Made by a program: the position numbers and the translations under genes. Under the pieces are notes generated by a model. The model was not told the origin of the DNA, did no database searches, and was given only the letters and a program-made list of their open reading frames with translations. A DNA stretch of 64,000 bases from Paludibacter sp. (GTDB lineage: Bacteria; Bacteroidota; Bacteroidia; Bacteroidales; Paludibacteraceae): NCBI GenBank assembly GCA_024710005.1, contig JANJVQ010000015.1, positions 1 to 64,000 of the forward strand, in the 5' to 3' direction. Of this stretch, positions 54,378 through 62,958 are shown piece after piece (the first letter of the stretch is position 1; every line of letters begins with the position of its first letter).

Positions 54378-54410
54378 AGACCTGTCAGGTTTTAAAAACC
54401 TGACAGGTCT
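54378..54410. repeat. Identical copy of the 33-bp AGACCTGTCAGGTTTT palindrome
   Basis: Same 33 bp as at 42855-42887, in the gap between the DsrE2-like and TusA genes. It forms a hairpin and may act as an internal attenuator or RNA-processing site. Confidence 0.9.
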
Positions 54411-54418
54411 CACCTTTT

Positions 54419-54985
54419 TCAAATAAACAACTGCATGGCGCTTTCCCCGGCATCAGCCACGAAGGTTCCTGCACCGGCATACCGTAAATTAGGATAATCG
54501 ATAAACTCTTCGCGCTTGAAACCCATCAAATCCATCGACATCTCACATACCGTGATTTCAATGCCTAACTCGCCGGCTTGTTGGAACATTTCATCTAATG
54601 AAAGGACATTTTTCTTTTTCATGAGCATCTTAATCATCATGGGTCCCATGCCTGCCATGTTCATGTTCGATAGTTTCAGTTTATTCTTTCCTTTAGGAAG
54701 CATCATGCCAAACATCTTCGAAATAAAATCTTTACCGGTAGCTTTTTTCTTTTTATCCCGTAAAGCTGATAAGGCCCAGAAGGAAAAGAAAATTTTCACT
54801 TTAGTATCCATGGCAGCAGCAGCCAATGAAATAATCATGGCAGCCAGTATTTTATCCATATCGCCGGATATCAGGGCAATTGAAAGCTGATCTTTGCGGT
54901 TGTTCTCTATTTTACTTACTTTCTTTTGCAGCTTTTCAAGGTCTTTCTGCAGTTGTTCCATTGTAAGGGTTGTTTCGTTTTCCAT
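54419..54985 (-). CDS. DsrE2-like (DrsE_2) sulfur-trafficking protein
   Basis: 188 residues from ATG 54985 (MENETTLTMEQLQKDLEKL). An N-terminal coiled-coil precedes the DsrE-like fold (LSIALISGDMDKILAAMIIS, KVKIFFSFWALSALRDKKKK), a Met/Gly-rich stretch (NMNMAGMGPMMIKML) and the conserved Cys region ITVCEMSMDLMGFKREEFID. DsrE2 proteins exchange sulfane sulfur with TusA. The longer frame to 55093 runs through the promoter region and operator and is rejected. It heads the leftward sulfur/Qmo run. Confidence 0.87.
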   Translation of the reverse strand: MENETTLTMEQLQKDLEKLQKKVSKIENNRKDQLSIALISGDMDKILAAMIISLAAAAMDTKVKIFFSFWALSALRDKKKKATGKDFISKMFGMMLPKGKNKLKLSNMNMAGMGPMMIKMLMKKKNVLSLDEMFQQAGELGIEITVCEMSMDLMGFKREEFIDYPNLRYAGAGTFVADAGESAMQLFI

Positions 54986-55016
54986 GATGAATGTTTTATT
55001 GGGTTGATGAACTGCA

Positions 55017-55024
55017 CAAATGTA
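55017..55024 (-). promoter_or_regulatory. -7 box for the DsrE2/TusA/Qmo run
   Basis: TACATTTG on the minus strand, 32 bp before the ATG at 54985. No good -33 element is visible, so activation by a bound regulator is possible. The Crp/Fnr-type palindrome at 55079-55094 lies about 55-70 bp upstream of the box. Confidence 0.5.
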
Positions 55025-55076
55025 GGCGGTTTTATGTTGAAAAAATGTAAAATTGTTGTGGGAGTACATACATAGT

Positions 55077-55107
55077 TTTGTGATATTCGTCACATTGTAT
55101 ATATTTG
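55077..55107 (+). promoter_or_regulatory. Promoter of the Fnr-type regulator
   Basis: TTTG (55077-55080), exactly 19 bp, TATATTTG (55100-55107): a full consensus promoter 16 bp before the regulator ATG at 55124. The palindrome listed next occupies much of the spacer. Confidence 0.8.
55079..55094. promoter_or_regulatory. Perfect Crp/Fnr-type operator TGTGATATTCGTCACA
   Basis: A 16-bp palindrome with half-sites TGTGA and TCACA around TATTCG, identical to the E. coli CRP half-site pattern. It overlaps the -33 element and spacer of the regulator promoter (suggesting self-repression) and lies upstream of the divergent DsrE2 promoter (suggesting activation there). The functional reading is inference. 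Confidence 0.7.
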
Positions 55108-55123
55108 CAAAAAAATCAGGTGT

Positions 55124-55801
55124 ATGGAATCAGATTGCAGCTTATGTCCTTATATATCAGTCGCGGAAGCCAAATTGGATGGCTGCCAGCTGAAACAACT
55201 GAGTGAGAATCACATTGTGGTGGGTTTCAAAAAGGGGGATTCCATCATCAAACAAGGCACCTACTCTACCAATATTATCTTCCTGCGAAAGGGGTTGGTG
55301 AAGATACACATCACCGGTCCGTACAGCGAGCAAATCGTAAAATTAGCAAAACCTCCAACTTATCTCGGACTGCCAACTACCTTCGGAGCAAAGGTCAATC
55401 AATATTCGATTACTGCCCTCGAAGACTGCGAAGTCTGTTTCATCGACATCACTGTATTTCGTAACCTACTGAAAGAGAGCGAACATTTCTCTTATGAAAT
55501 CATTCAGGCCTTGTGTCGCTACGAAATAGAATCCTTCAGAAGGTGCGCAAATCGTACACAAAAACTCACCCGTGGAAATCTGGCGGATGTTTTACTTGAT
55601 TTTGCCAATAATATTTTTCAGTCTGATGTGTTTATCGTTCCTATCTCCCAGACTGAAATCGGGAATTTAATCGACACCAGCCGTGAAAGTGTCAGCCGCA
55701 TGTTATCCGAATTTGAAAAAGACGGTATCATCCGCACGACAGGCAAACAAATGGAAATCATCAATAAAAAATCTTTAGAACTTATCAGTCAGAACGGCTG
55801 A
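55124..55801 (+). CDS. Crp/Fnr-family regulator with FNR-like cysteines
   Basis: 225 residues. Cyclic-nucleotide-binding-like domain, dimer helix, then a helix-turn-helix with ISQTEIGNLIDTSRESVSRML near 175-195. Cys 5, 8 and 21 at the N-terminus and Cys 105 (EDCEVCFID) sit where E. coli FNR has its three N-terminal ligands and C122, so an oxygen-sensitive iron-sulfur cluster is possible. The recognition helix RESVSR keeps the Arg and Glu of CRP and the Ser-Arg of FNR, consistent with a TGTGA site. Divergent from the DsrE2/TusA/Qmo run, which it probably controls. Confidence 0.88.
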   Translation: MESDCSLCPYISVAEAKLDGCQLKQLSENHIVVGFKKGDSIIKQGTYSTNIIFLRKGLVKIHITGPYSEQIVKLAKPPTYLGLPTTFGAKVNQYSITALEDCEVCFIDITVFRNLLKESEHFSYEIIQALCRYEIESFRRCANRTQKLTRGNLADVLLDFANNIFQSDVFIVPISQTEIGNLIDTSRESVSRMLSEFEKDGIIRTTGKQMEIINKKSLELISQNG

Positions 55802-55809
55802 ACAAATAC

Positions 55810-56610
55810 ATGGAAATCTTTCAACGAACAGCTTTACTATTAGGGCAACCCTATCTTGAGAAAGCAGCTAATACGAGGGTAATTCTTTTTGGTATCGGCG
55901 GTGTGGGCAGCTGGTGTGCCGAAGCCCTGATTCGGGCAGGCATTGGACACCTGACAATGGTCGATTCGGATGTGGTTAGTGTTACCAACATCAACCGGCA
56001 ATTGCCTGCCACAATAAAAACGGTTGGAAAACCCAAAATTGAGGTATTAAAAGAAAGATTATCAGAAATCAATCCTGATGCCAACATTATCGGATTGCAG
56101 GAAATTTACAGTCCGGAAACCTGCGAATCATTTGCACTTAACACCTACGATTTCATCATCGATGCCATCGACAGTCTATCGAATAAAGTCCACCTGATAC
56201 AACAAGCAACCAAAACCAACGCCGTTTTCTTTTCTTCGATGGGTGCGGCCCTGAAAACTGACCCTACCCGAATCAAAGTGACTGAATTCTGGAAAGTGAA
56301 TGGTTGTCCCCTTGCCGCTGCCCTGCGCAGTCGTATCCGCAAATTAGGTGGCACCGGCAAAAAATTTCTTTGTGTGTACAGCGATGAAATCTTCCCAAAC
56401 CAAGGTGAAGATCCTGATAGTAAAAGCAAAATGGATTCAATAATGGGAGAAGATGCCAGTTCAGCATCAAACAACAAATCGCAAAAACCTATTATGACCG
56501 GTCAAAACTGGGACAGCAAAAAAGCCAGCATTAATGGAACAGTGAGCTACATGCCGGCGATGTTTGGGATGACCATCGCGGGGTTGGTGACGCGGGAATT
56601 AATGAAATAA
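55810..56610 (+). CDS. tcdA: tRNA threonylcarbamoyladenosine dehydratase (TcdA/CsdL type)
   Basis: 266 residues. An E1-like ThiF/MoeB fold: ATP-binding GIGGVGSWCAEALIRAGI near 28-45, VDSDVVSVTNINRQLPA, FIIDAIDSLSNKVHLI and a later GCPLAAALRSRIRKLG. It cyclises t6A37 in tRNA to ct6A. It starts 8 bp after the regulator stop and is probably co-transcribed. A REP-like repeat follows the stop. Confidence 0.92.
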   Translation: MEIFQRTALLLGQPYLEKAANTRVILFGIGGVGSWCAEALIRAGIGHLTMVDSDVVSVTNINRQLPATIKTVGKPKIEVLKERLSEINPDANIIGLQEIYSPETCESFALNTYDFIIDAIDSLSNKVHLIQQATKTNAVFFSSMGAALKTDPTRIKVTEFWKVNGCPLAAALRSRIRKLGGTGKKFLCVYSDEIFPNQGEDPDSKSKMDSIMGEDASSASNNKSQKPIMTGQNWDSKKASINGTVSYMPAMFGMTIAGLVTRELMK

Positions 56611-56625
56611 CCTGATTTTAGGGGA

Positions 56626-56658
56626 GATTGCCACGTCGCTTTGCTCCTCGCAATGACG
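56626..56658. repeat. REP-like copy GATTGCCACGTCGCTTTGCT...AATGACG
   Basis: Same family as 11690-11719 and 30354-30381. It lies between the convergent tcdA and pcrA genes, one base from the pcrA stop. Confidence 0.8.
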
Positions 56659-56659
56659 A

Positions 56660-58993
56660 TTAATCCAGCACCTCAAGCTTAGCAAACTTCAACAACAGCG
56701 ATTTCACGCCTTTTTCGCCAAAATCGATGTCGGCTTTTTCGTTGGCGCCGGTCATGCTGACCGACAGCACCTTCCCGATGCCGAACAATTGATGCTTTAC
56801 AAATTTACCAACAGGTATGGTTGGCGTAAAGTTTTCATCAGAAACTGCATGTCCGCTTGGTCGGATTTTGGTTAATTTCTTTGGTGATGGAGGTGGCATC
56901 GAAGGCATTTCCGGTTGCTGATAACTTTGTTTTGGAGTATAAGTCCGTTGCGCCCGGTGTCCGAAATTTCGGAAACCTCCCTGAAAATCATCATCATCAT
57001 CAAAAAATGAGGATTTACTTTTTACCTGAGAATCAGCAGGATGATCGAGGTAAGCAGGATCAATATCCTTGATAAAACGGCTCGGATTGGCAAAGTTTAC
57101 CTGTCCGTTCTTGAAGCGCGACTTGGCATAGGTAATAAAACAACGCTCTTCAGCCCGGGTAATGGCCACATAAAACAACCTGCGTTCCTCTTCCAATTCC
57201 CTGGCGCTGTCCATCGCGAAAGTTGATGGGAACAATTCTTCTTCCATGCCGACGACAAATACCACTTTGAATTCAAGTCCTTTCGCGGCATGAACCGTCA
57301 TCATTGTAACTTTATCTTCATCCGCATTTTTATCTGTATCCTGATCGGTAAGCAAAGAAACTTCCGCCAGAAAATCAACCAACAGCGAAGGTTCATTATT
57401 ATTGGTTTTTATCTCGCAAAATTCATGGATGGCATTCAGCAATTCCTGCACATTCTCCCTTCTGCTCATGCTTTCAGGAGAATTATCGGTATAAGTATCG
57501 CTGATGATGCCGGTTGTTTTGATAATCGTATCCACCAACTGATAGGCATCTAACACTTCCCGCTGTTCGGCAAATACCCGGATCATCTCCCTGAATTTGG
57601 TCAGCTTGGTCGCAGTTCCTGCATTTACCGACAAATTATATTTCAGGATATCGCCCATCACTTCCCAGGCGGTAACTCCATGCAACAAGGCACATTCCAG
57701 CACTTTGTTCACCGTAGTATCCCCTATTCCCCGGGCAGGTGTGTTGATGATGCGTTTCAGCGCTTCTTCATCCGACGGATTACAAACAAGCCGGCAATAC
57801 GCAATCACGTCTTTGATTTCCTTGCGCTGATAGAAAGACAAGCCGCCATAAATCCGGTAAGGAATCAGGCTTTTACGGAGTTGATCTTCCAATACCCGCG
57901 ATTGGGCATTGGTACGATATAACACCGCTATTTGCTGATAAAGATAGTTCTCAGATTCTTTCAGGTCTTTAATATATTCCGCTACAACTGCACCTTCCTC
58001 AAAATCAGAATACAGCTGCATGACCTTAATTTTCTCCCCTTCTGCCTTTTCTGAGTAAACGGTTTTGGGAATGCGGTGCTCGTTTTTATCAATCAGACTG
58101 TTCGCGGCATTCACGATGGTCTGCGTGGAACGGTAGTTACGCTCCAGCTTGAAAACCTGCGTCGACTGATAATTGTTTTTAAACTGCAGGATGTTGTCGA
58201 TATTCGCTCCGCGGAAGGAATAAATGCTCTGTGCATCGTCGCCCACCACGCAAATTCGTTCGTGTTGTTCCGACAGCTTTTTGATTATCAGGTATTGCGC
58301 GTAGTTGGTATCCTGATATTCATCCACTAAAATATAATTGAAATGCTCCCGGTACTTTTGCAGCACCTCCGGAAAATCACGAAATAATATATTCGTTTGC
58401 AACAGCAAATCGTCAAAATCCATGGCATCGGCCTGTTTACATTTTTCTGTATAGATTTTATACACCTCATGTAAACGCGGTACCCGGGCATGCATATCCG
58501 AACGAACCATATCCGCATTTCCGGCATAAGCGCCGGGGGTAATCAGATTATTTTTAGCTGCTGAAATACGACTATGCACAAAACCGGGTTTGTAAATCTT
58601 TTCGTCCAGTTTCATGCCCTTAATGATGGATTTAATCAACGAATTAGAATCAGAAGAATCGTAAATCGTGAAGTTCTTCGTGAAGCCGAGTTTATCCGCT
58701 TCCGCCCTTAAAATCCGGGAGAAAACCGAGTGAAAAGTCCCCATCCACAAATAACGGGCAATGCGCTCCCCCACCAGTTCGGCTATCCTGTTCTTCATTT
58801 CGCGGGCGGCTTTGTTGGTGAAAGTCAGGGCAAGTATAGAAGAAGGCGCCAGTCCTTTTTTGAGCAAATAAGCAATTTTGTAGGTCAGCACGCGCGTTTT
58901 ACCCGATCCGGCACCCGCGATGATAAGCGATGCTCCGTCAGAAAATTCCACGGCTTCGCGCTGACTATCGTTCAGTTCGTCTAAAAACTTCAT
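56660..58993 (-). CDS. pcrA: UvrD/PcrA-type ATP-dependent DNA helicase
   Basis: 777 residues from ATG 58993 (MKFLDELNDSQREAVEFSDG). Superfamily 1A 3'-5' helicase: Walker A AGAGSGKTRVL near 26-36, ILVDEYQDTN (motif II), GDDAQSIYSFRGA (motif III), ERNYRST (motif IV), MMTVHAAKGLEFKVVFV (motif V) and YVAITRAEERCFIT (motif VI). The Gly/Lys-poor C-terminus ends in a PcrA-like tudor fold (KHQLFGIGKVLSVSM). The longer frame to 59035 would start in its own -7 box. Confidence 0.95.
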   Translation of the reverse strand: MKFLDELNDSQREAVEFSDGASLIIAGAGSGKTRVLTYKIAYLLKKGLAPSSILALTFTNKAAREMKNRIAELVGERIARYLWMGTFHSVFSRILRAEADKLGFTKNFTIYDSSDSNSLIKSIIKGMKLDEKIYKPGFVHSRISAAKNNLITPGAYAGNADMVRSDMHARVPRLHEVYKIYTEKCKQADAMDFDDLLLQTNILFRDFPEVLQKYREHFNYILVDEYQDTNYAQYLIIKKLSEQHERICVVGDDAQSIYSFRGANIDNILQFKNNYQSTQVFKLERNYRSTQTIVNAANSLIDKNEHRIPKTVYSEKAEGEKIKVMQLYSDFEEGAVVAEYIKDLKESENYLYQQIAVLYRTNAQSRVLEDQLRKSLIPYRIYGGLSFYQRKEIKDVIAYCRLVCNPSDEEALKRIINTPARGIGDTTVNKVLECALLHGVTAWEVMGDILKYNLSVNAGTATKLTKFREMIRVFAEQREVLDAYQLVDTIIKTTGIISDTYTDNSPESMSRRENVQELLNAIHEFCEIKTNNNEPSLLVDFLAEVSLLTDQDTDKNADEDKVTMMTVHAAKGLEFKVVFVVGMEEELFPSTFAMDSARELEEERRLFYVAITRAEERCFITYAKSRFKNGQVNFANPSRFIKDIDPAYLDHPADSQVKSKSSFFDDDDDFQGGFRNFGHRAQRTYTPKQSYQQPEMPSMPPPSPKKLTKIRPSGHAVSDENFTPTIPVGKFVKHQLFGIGKVLSVSMTGANEKADIDFGEKGVKSLLLKFAKLEVLD

Positions 58994-59024
58994 GAAAAGA
59001 GAAATATATGCTGATAATAGTGGA

Positions 59025-59032
59025 CAAAAGTA
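59025..59032 (-). promoter_or_regulatory. -7 box for pcrA
   Basis: TACTTTTG on the minus strand, 32 bp before the ATG at 58993. No clear -33 element. Confidence 0.55.
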
Positions 59033-59188
59033 CAAATAAAACAGGAGCTGTCAGCATGAAATTTCGGGAATTTATGAACACTGCAAGCCAAATAAAAACA
59101 TCAGCTGATAAAAAAAGTGAAAAACGGAGGTCAGGTTGAACAAAGCTATTACTTTCGCCATTTGAATTACATGCTGAAAAATCAGTTT

Positions 59189-61501
59189 ATGAAAATACAT
59201 CTGCTTCATTTATTCATACTCATATCTGTTTCCGTTTTTGCAGCACAAAAACATACTATCAGTGGAACAGTTTCTGATGCTTCATCGGGTGAAAGTCTGA
59301 TCGGGGCAACAATCCTTATTGATGAAATACCAGGGACCGGCGCTTCCACCAACGCCTATGGATATTTTTCCCTGACACTCAACGACAGCCAATATACATT
59401 GATTGTTTCATACCTGGGTTACAAATCTATCGTACAGACAATAAACATCAAAGAAAACCGGATGATTAACTTCAAACTGGAGCCCGACACCCGACAGTTA
59501 GACGAAGTAGAAGTGACTACACGTCGAACCAACGACAACATCCTTTCAACTGAAATCGGGGTTGAAAGGGTGCAGGTGAAAGAAATTGCCAAAGTTCCGG
59601 TGATTTTTGGAGAAGCCGATATCCTGAAGACCCTGAAACTGACTCCGGGCATCAAATCGGTTGGTGAAGCCAGTGGCGGATTTTATGTACGTGGCGGCAA
59701 CAGCTCACAGAATCTGATTCTCTTGGATGAAGCGACTGTTTACAATGCCGATCACCTGCTGGGTTTTTTCTCTACTTTCAACAGCGATGCCATCAAAGAT
59801 ATACAGATGTTTAAAGGCACCGCTCCTGCTGAATACGGCGGTAGAATTTCTTCGGTGCTGGATGTAAAAATGAATGATGGCAATAACCAAACGCACCATA
59901 TTGGTGGCGGTATCGGTTTGATTTCCTCGCGCCTGAACCTGGAAGGGCCTATTGTAAAAGAAAAAGGCTCTTATCTTGTAACTGCCCGTAGAACCTATGC
60001 GGATTTGTTTCTGAAACTTTCTCCCGATGAATTAATCAATAATAACCAGCTGTATTTCTACGATCTCAACCTGAAAGCAAACTACCGGATAGATGAAAGA
60101 AACCGCATTTTCTTATCGGGTTATTTTGGTCGCGATGTATTTGAATTTCAGGAAAGATTCGGTTTAGACTGGGGTAACATCACCGGCACACTCCGGTGGA
60201 ATCATTTATGGAATGCCAAATTGTTCAGTAATACTTCCATCATATATTCGAATTACGACTATAAGGTAAATATACTGCAGGACGCAGGGTTTAGTCTGAC
60301 ATCCATCATCAAAAACTGGAACTTCAAACATGAATTTCAGTATTATCCTGACAGTAAAAACACCCTGACTTTCGGTGTAAACTCCATTTACCACACCATC
60401 ATTCCCGGACAACTCGACACCACGGAAGATTCAGATTTTACACCAACCCGCCTGCAGGAAAAATTCGCCGTCGATAATGGCGTTTACATCAGCAACACCT
60501 GGAAACCGACTTATAACCTCAATATCAATTATGGATTAAGATTTTCTGCTTATCATTTATTTGGTCCCGGTGATTTTTACACCTACCGCGATGGAGCTAT
60601 AACAGACACCACAACTTACGCAAAAAATCAGATTGTACAATCCTATTATCAAATTGAACCCCGACTGAACATCGCCTATATTTTTAATGAAAAAAATTCT
60701 GTCAAAGCGAGTTTCACCAGAAACACACAAAACCTGCATTTGATTTCGAATGCCACTTCTACCTTACCGACAGACATCTGGTTATCATCGAGTAAAAACG
60801 TAAAACCGGAAATCGGCGACCAGTTTTCGTTGGGTTATTTCACCAATTTCAAAGAGGATATGTATCAGCTAAGCACCGAAATATATTACCGTTGGATGCA
60901 AAACCAAATCGATTTGAAGAATGGCGCCGACATCAACGCGAACGAACACATTGAAGGTGAACTGCTTTTCGGTGTGGGAAGGGCTTATGGAGCGGAGGTT
61001 TTGCTCCGTAAGAAAAAAGGCAAACTAACTGGATGGATTGGCTATACCTGGTCAAGGACAGAAAGGCTGATTGATGGCATCAACAATGGCAACTGGTACC
61101 CGGCCAGACAGGACATAACCCATGATGTATCAGTTGTCGGCATTTACGACATCAACAAAAAATGGTCGGTCTCAGCAACCTGGGTTTACAACACCGGAAA
61201 TGCCGTCACCTTCCCGAGTGGCAAGTACCTCGTGAACGGCAACGTACGCTATTATTACACCGAACGCAACGGCTACAGAATGCCTGATTACCATCGGCTT
61301 GATTTGGGAGCAACACGCATACTCAAAAAAACCAGTAAATATGAAAGCAGCCTGAACTTCTCAGTTTACAATGCATACGGTCAGAAAAATCCATTTACCA
61401 TTGATTTTGAACCTGATGAAAACAATCCGGAAGTCATCAACGCGGTAAAAACCTATTTATTTACTTATGTTCCATCGATAACCTATAATTTTAAATTTTA
61501 A
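59189..61501 (+). CDS. TonB-dependent receptor with carboxypeptidase-like N-terminal domain
   Basis: 770 residues from ATG 59189 (MKIHLLHLFILISVSVFAAQ, a signal peptide). Residues about 22-105 are the CarboxypepD_reg-like domain (ISGTVSDASSGESLIGATIL), then the plug (DILKTLKLTPGIKSVGEASG, VRGGNSSQNLILLDE) and a 22-stranded barrel ending YNFKF. Imports an unknown large or scarce ligand through the outer membrane with TonB energy. It is followed after 1 bp by a DUF4249 lipoprotein, a standard pair. Confidence 0.92.
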   Translation: MKIHLLHLFILISVSVFAAQKHTISGTVSDASSGESLIGATILIDEIPGTGASTNAYGYFSLTLNDSQYTLIVSYLGYKSIVQTINIKENRMINFKLEPDTRQLDEVEVTTRRTNDNILSTEIGVERVQVKEIAKVPVIFGEADILKTLKLTPGIKSVGEASGGFYVRGGNSSQNLILLDEATVYNADHLLGFFSTFNSDAIKDIQMFKGTAPAEYGGRISSVLDVKMNDGNNQTHHIGGGIGLISSRLNLEGPIVKEKGSYLVTARRTYADLFLKLSPDELINNNQLYFYDLNLKANYRIDERNRIFLSGYFGRDVFEFQERFGLDWGNITGTLRWNHLWNAKLFSNTSIIYSNYDYKVNILQDAGFSLTSIIKNWNFKHEFQYYPDSKNTLTFGVNSIYHTIIPGQLDTTEDSDFTPTRLQEKFAVDNGVYISNTWKPTYNLNINYGLRFSAYHLFGPGDFYTYRDGAITDTTTYAKNQIVQSYYQIEPRLNIAYIFNEKNSVKASFTRNTQNLHLISNATSTLPTDIWLSSSKNVKPEIGDQFSLGYFTNFKEDMYQLSTEIYYRWMQNQIDLKNGADINANEHIEGELLFGVGRAYGAEVLLRKKKGKLTGWIGYTWSRTERLIDGINNGNWYPARQDITHDVSVVGIYDINKKWSVSATWVYNTGNAVTFPSGKYLVNGNVRYYYTERNGYRMPDYHRLDLGATRILKKTSKYESSLNFSVYNAYGQKNPFTIDFEPDENNPEVINAVKTYLFTYVPSITYNFKF

Positions 61502-61502
61502 G

Positions 61503-62336
61503 ATGTTGTTAAAAATTAAAACATATAGCAAACTGATTATACTCATGGCAGCTATGCTCTCAGCATCCTGTTCTGAGATCATCGAGATCGAGATCAATAT
61601 CAACGATTCTCATCCTCAACTGGTTGTGGAAGCAAGTATCGGGAGAGGTGAACCAGCAGTGGTCGTATTGACGCGTTCGGTGAATCTGTATCATACCGGA
61701 TCATTTCCTCCGGTAAGCGGTGCTGTCATTACTATTTCAGACAAAGAAGGCAACAGCGAGATTTTAACTGAAATAAATCCAGGCATTTATACTTCGGTTA
61801 ATTTGAAGGGAAAATCGGGTCAAACCTATTTTCTAAACGTTGAAAATGAAGCAGAAACAATTTCATCGTCCGGCAGGATTCCGGAATATGTTCCTGTTGA
61901 TAGCTTTCGTGTTGTAAACTCCATCTATCCGGGAGGTGGCCCTGCGGTTTTACCCAATCAAACGGCCGACTTCTATGAAGTTTATGTCACCTACACCGAT
62001 CCGGTAGACAAACAAAACTACTACCGGATAGTTTTAACAGTAAACGGCAAAATTTCAGGAAACAATTACGTATACGACGACCGGCTGACAAACGGCAACC
62101 AGGTTGAGAATCTGCTGGTGGTCTATAATCCGGAGTTGAAATCAGGAGACAGCATTTCAGTGGAGGTACAATGCATCAGCAAATCTGTGTATGAATACTT
62201 CAAAAGCATGGGTGGTTCTTCCGGGGGACCGGGCGGTTCATCGAGTCCGGCCAATCCTTACACCAATTTAAAAGGAGCAACACTCGGGTTCTTCAATCCT
62301 CATACAGTTGAACGACTTCATTATATTATTCCATAA
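61503..62336 (+). CDS. DUF4249 family lipoprotein
   Basis: 277 residues. Lipobox LSASCSEIIEIEI near 18-26. The DUF4249 start (INDSHPQLVVEASIGRGEPAVVVLTRSVN) and Ig-like repeats follow. A Gly/Ser-rich loop (MGGSSGGPGGSSSPANPYTN) lies near the end, before GATLGFFNPHTVERLHY. It sits on the outer membrane and works with the TonB receptor encoded just upstream, probably binding the ligand or capping the receptor. Confidence 0.9.
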   Translation: MLLKIKTYSKLIILMAAMLSASCSEIIEIEININDSHPQLVVEASIGRGEPAVVVLTRSVNLYHTGSFPPVSGAVITISDKEGNSEILTEINPGIYTSVNLKGKSGQTYFLNVENEAETISSSGRIPEYVPVDSFRVVNSIYPGGGPAVLPNQTADFYEVYVTYTDPVDKQNYYRIVLTVNGKISGNNYVYDDRLTNGNQVENLLVVYNPELKSGDSISVEVQCISKSVYEYFKSMGGSSGGPGGSSSPANPYTNLKGATLGFFNPHTVERLHYIIP

Positions 62337-62380
62337 TCCACAGGACGTTTAGTCACTGTTTTTATCTCAAAAAAATATTG

Positions 62381-62388
62381 TAGCTTTG
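62381..62388 (+). promoter_or_regulatory. -7 box for the acyltransferase gene
   Basis: TAGCTTTG, 25 bp before the ATG at 62413. A TTG at 62386 inside the box is an unlikely start. The -33 region is poor. Confidence 0.5.
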
Positions 62389-62412
62389 CATTCTCAAAAA
62401 AACAAAATTAAT

Positions 62413-62958
62413 ATGCAGAAATTAAGTCGCTGGATACTGCGCATTGCCGGTTGGAAAATGATACTGACCACCGAAGAACCACCAAAAAGTATCGTTTGTG
62501 TTGCACCTCATACAAGTAATTGGGATTTTATCATCGGAAAATTATCCTATTGGGCTGCGAACCGCAAATCATCATTTTTAATTAAAAAATCCTGGTTTAT
62601 TTTTCCTTTCAATTACATGTTTCATTCGATGGGAGGAGTTCCGGTCGATCGCAGCAAAGCAAGTTCTGTAACCGAACAAATGGCAAAAGAATTTGATAAA
62701 AGGACACATTTTCACCTGGCCATTACGCCTGAAGGAACCAGAAGTCTACGTAAAAAATGGAAAATGGGGTTTTATCACATTGCCATGAAAGCCGGGGTAC
62801 CCATTGAACTTGCCTATATTGATTACAAGAAAAAAGAGATGGGTGTAAAAGAAGTTTTCATGCCTACGGGTGATGAAACTGCTGATATGTTGCACATCAG
62901 AGAGTATTATAAGAATGTAACCCCCCGGTTTCCGGAGAAATTTCATAAAAATTTCTAA
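62413..62958 (+). CDS. 1-acyl-glycerol-3-phosphate acyltransferase-like protein
   Basis: 181 residues. A PlsC-type fold: VCVAPHTSNWDFIIGKL carries the HX4D motif (HTSNWD), FMFHSMGGVPVDRSKAS the second block, and FHLAITPEGTRSLRKKWKMG the EGTR block. Typical of the small Bacteroidetes PlsC family. It transfers an acyl chain to lyso-phosphatidate or a related lipid at the inner membrane. The start at ATG 62413 (MQKLSRWILRIAGWKM) follows the -7 box. Confidence 0.9.
   Translation: MQKLSRWILRIAGWKMILTTEEPPKSIVCVAPHTSNWDFIIGKLSYWAANRKSSFLIKKSWFIFPFNYMFHSMGGVPVDRSKASSVTEQMAKEFDKRTHFHLAITPEGTRSLRKKWKMGFYHIAMKAGVPIELAYIDYKKKEMGVKEVFMPTGDETADMLHIREYYKNVTPRFPEKFHKNF

Noticed and set aside
58994-59035. 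Longer start for pcrA
   Set aside because: Begins near the -7 box, and the added MYFCPLLSAYISLF is not part of helicase N-termini.
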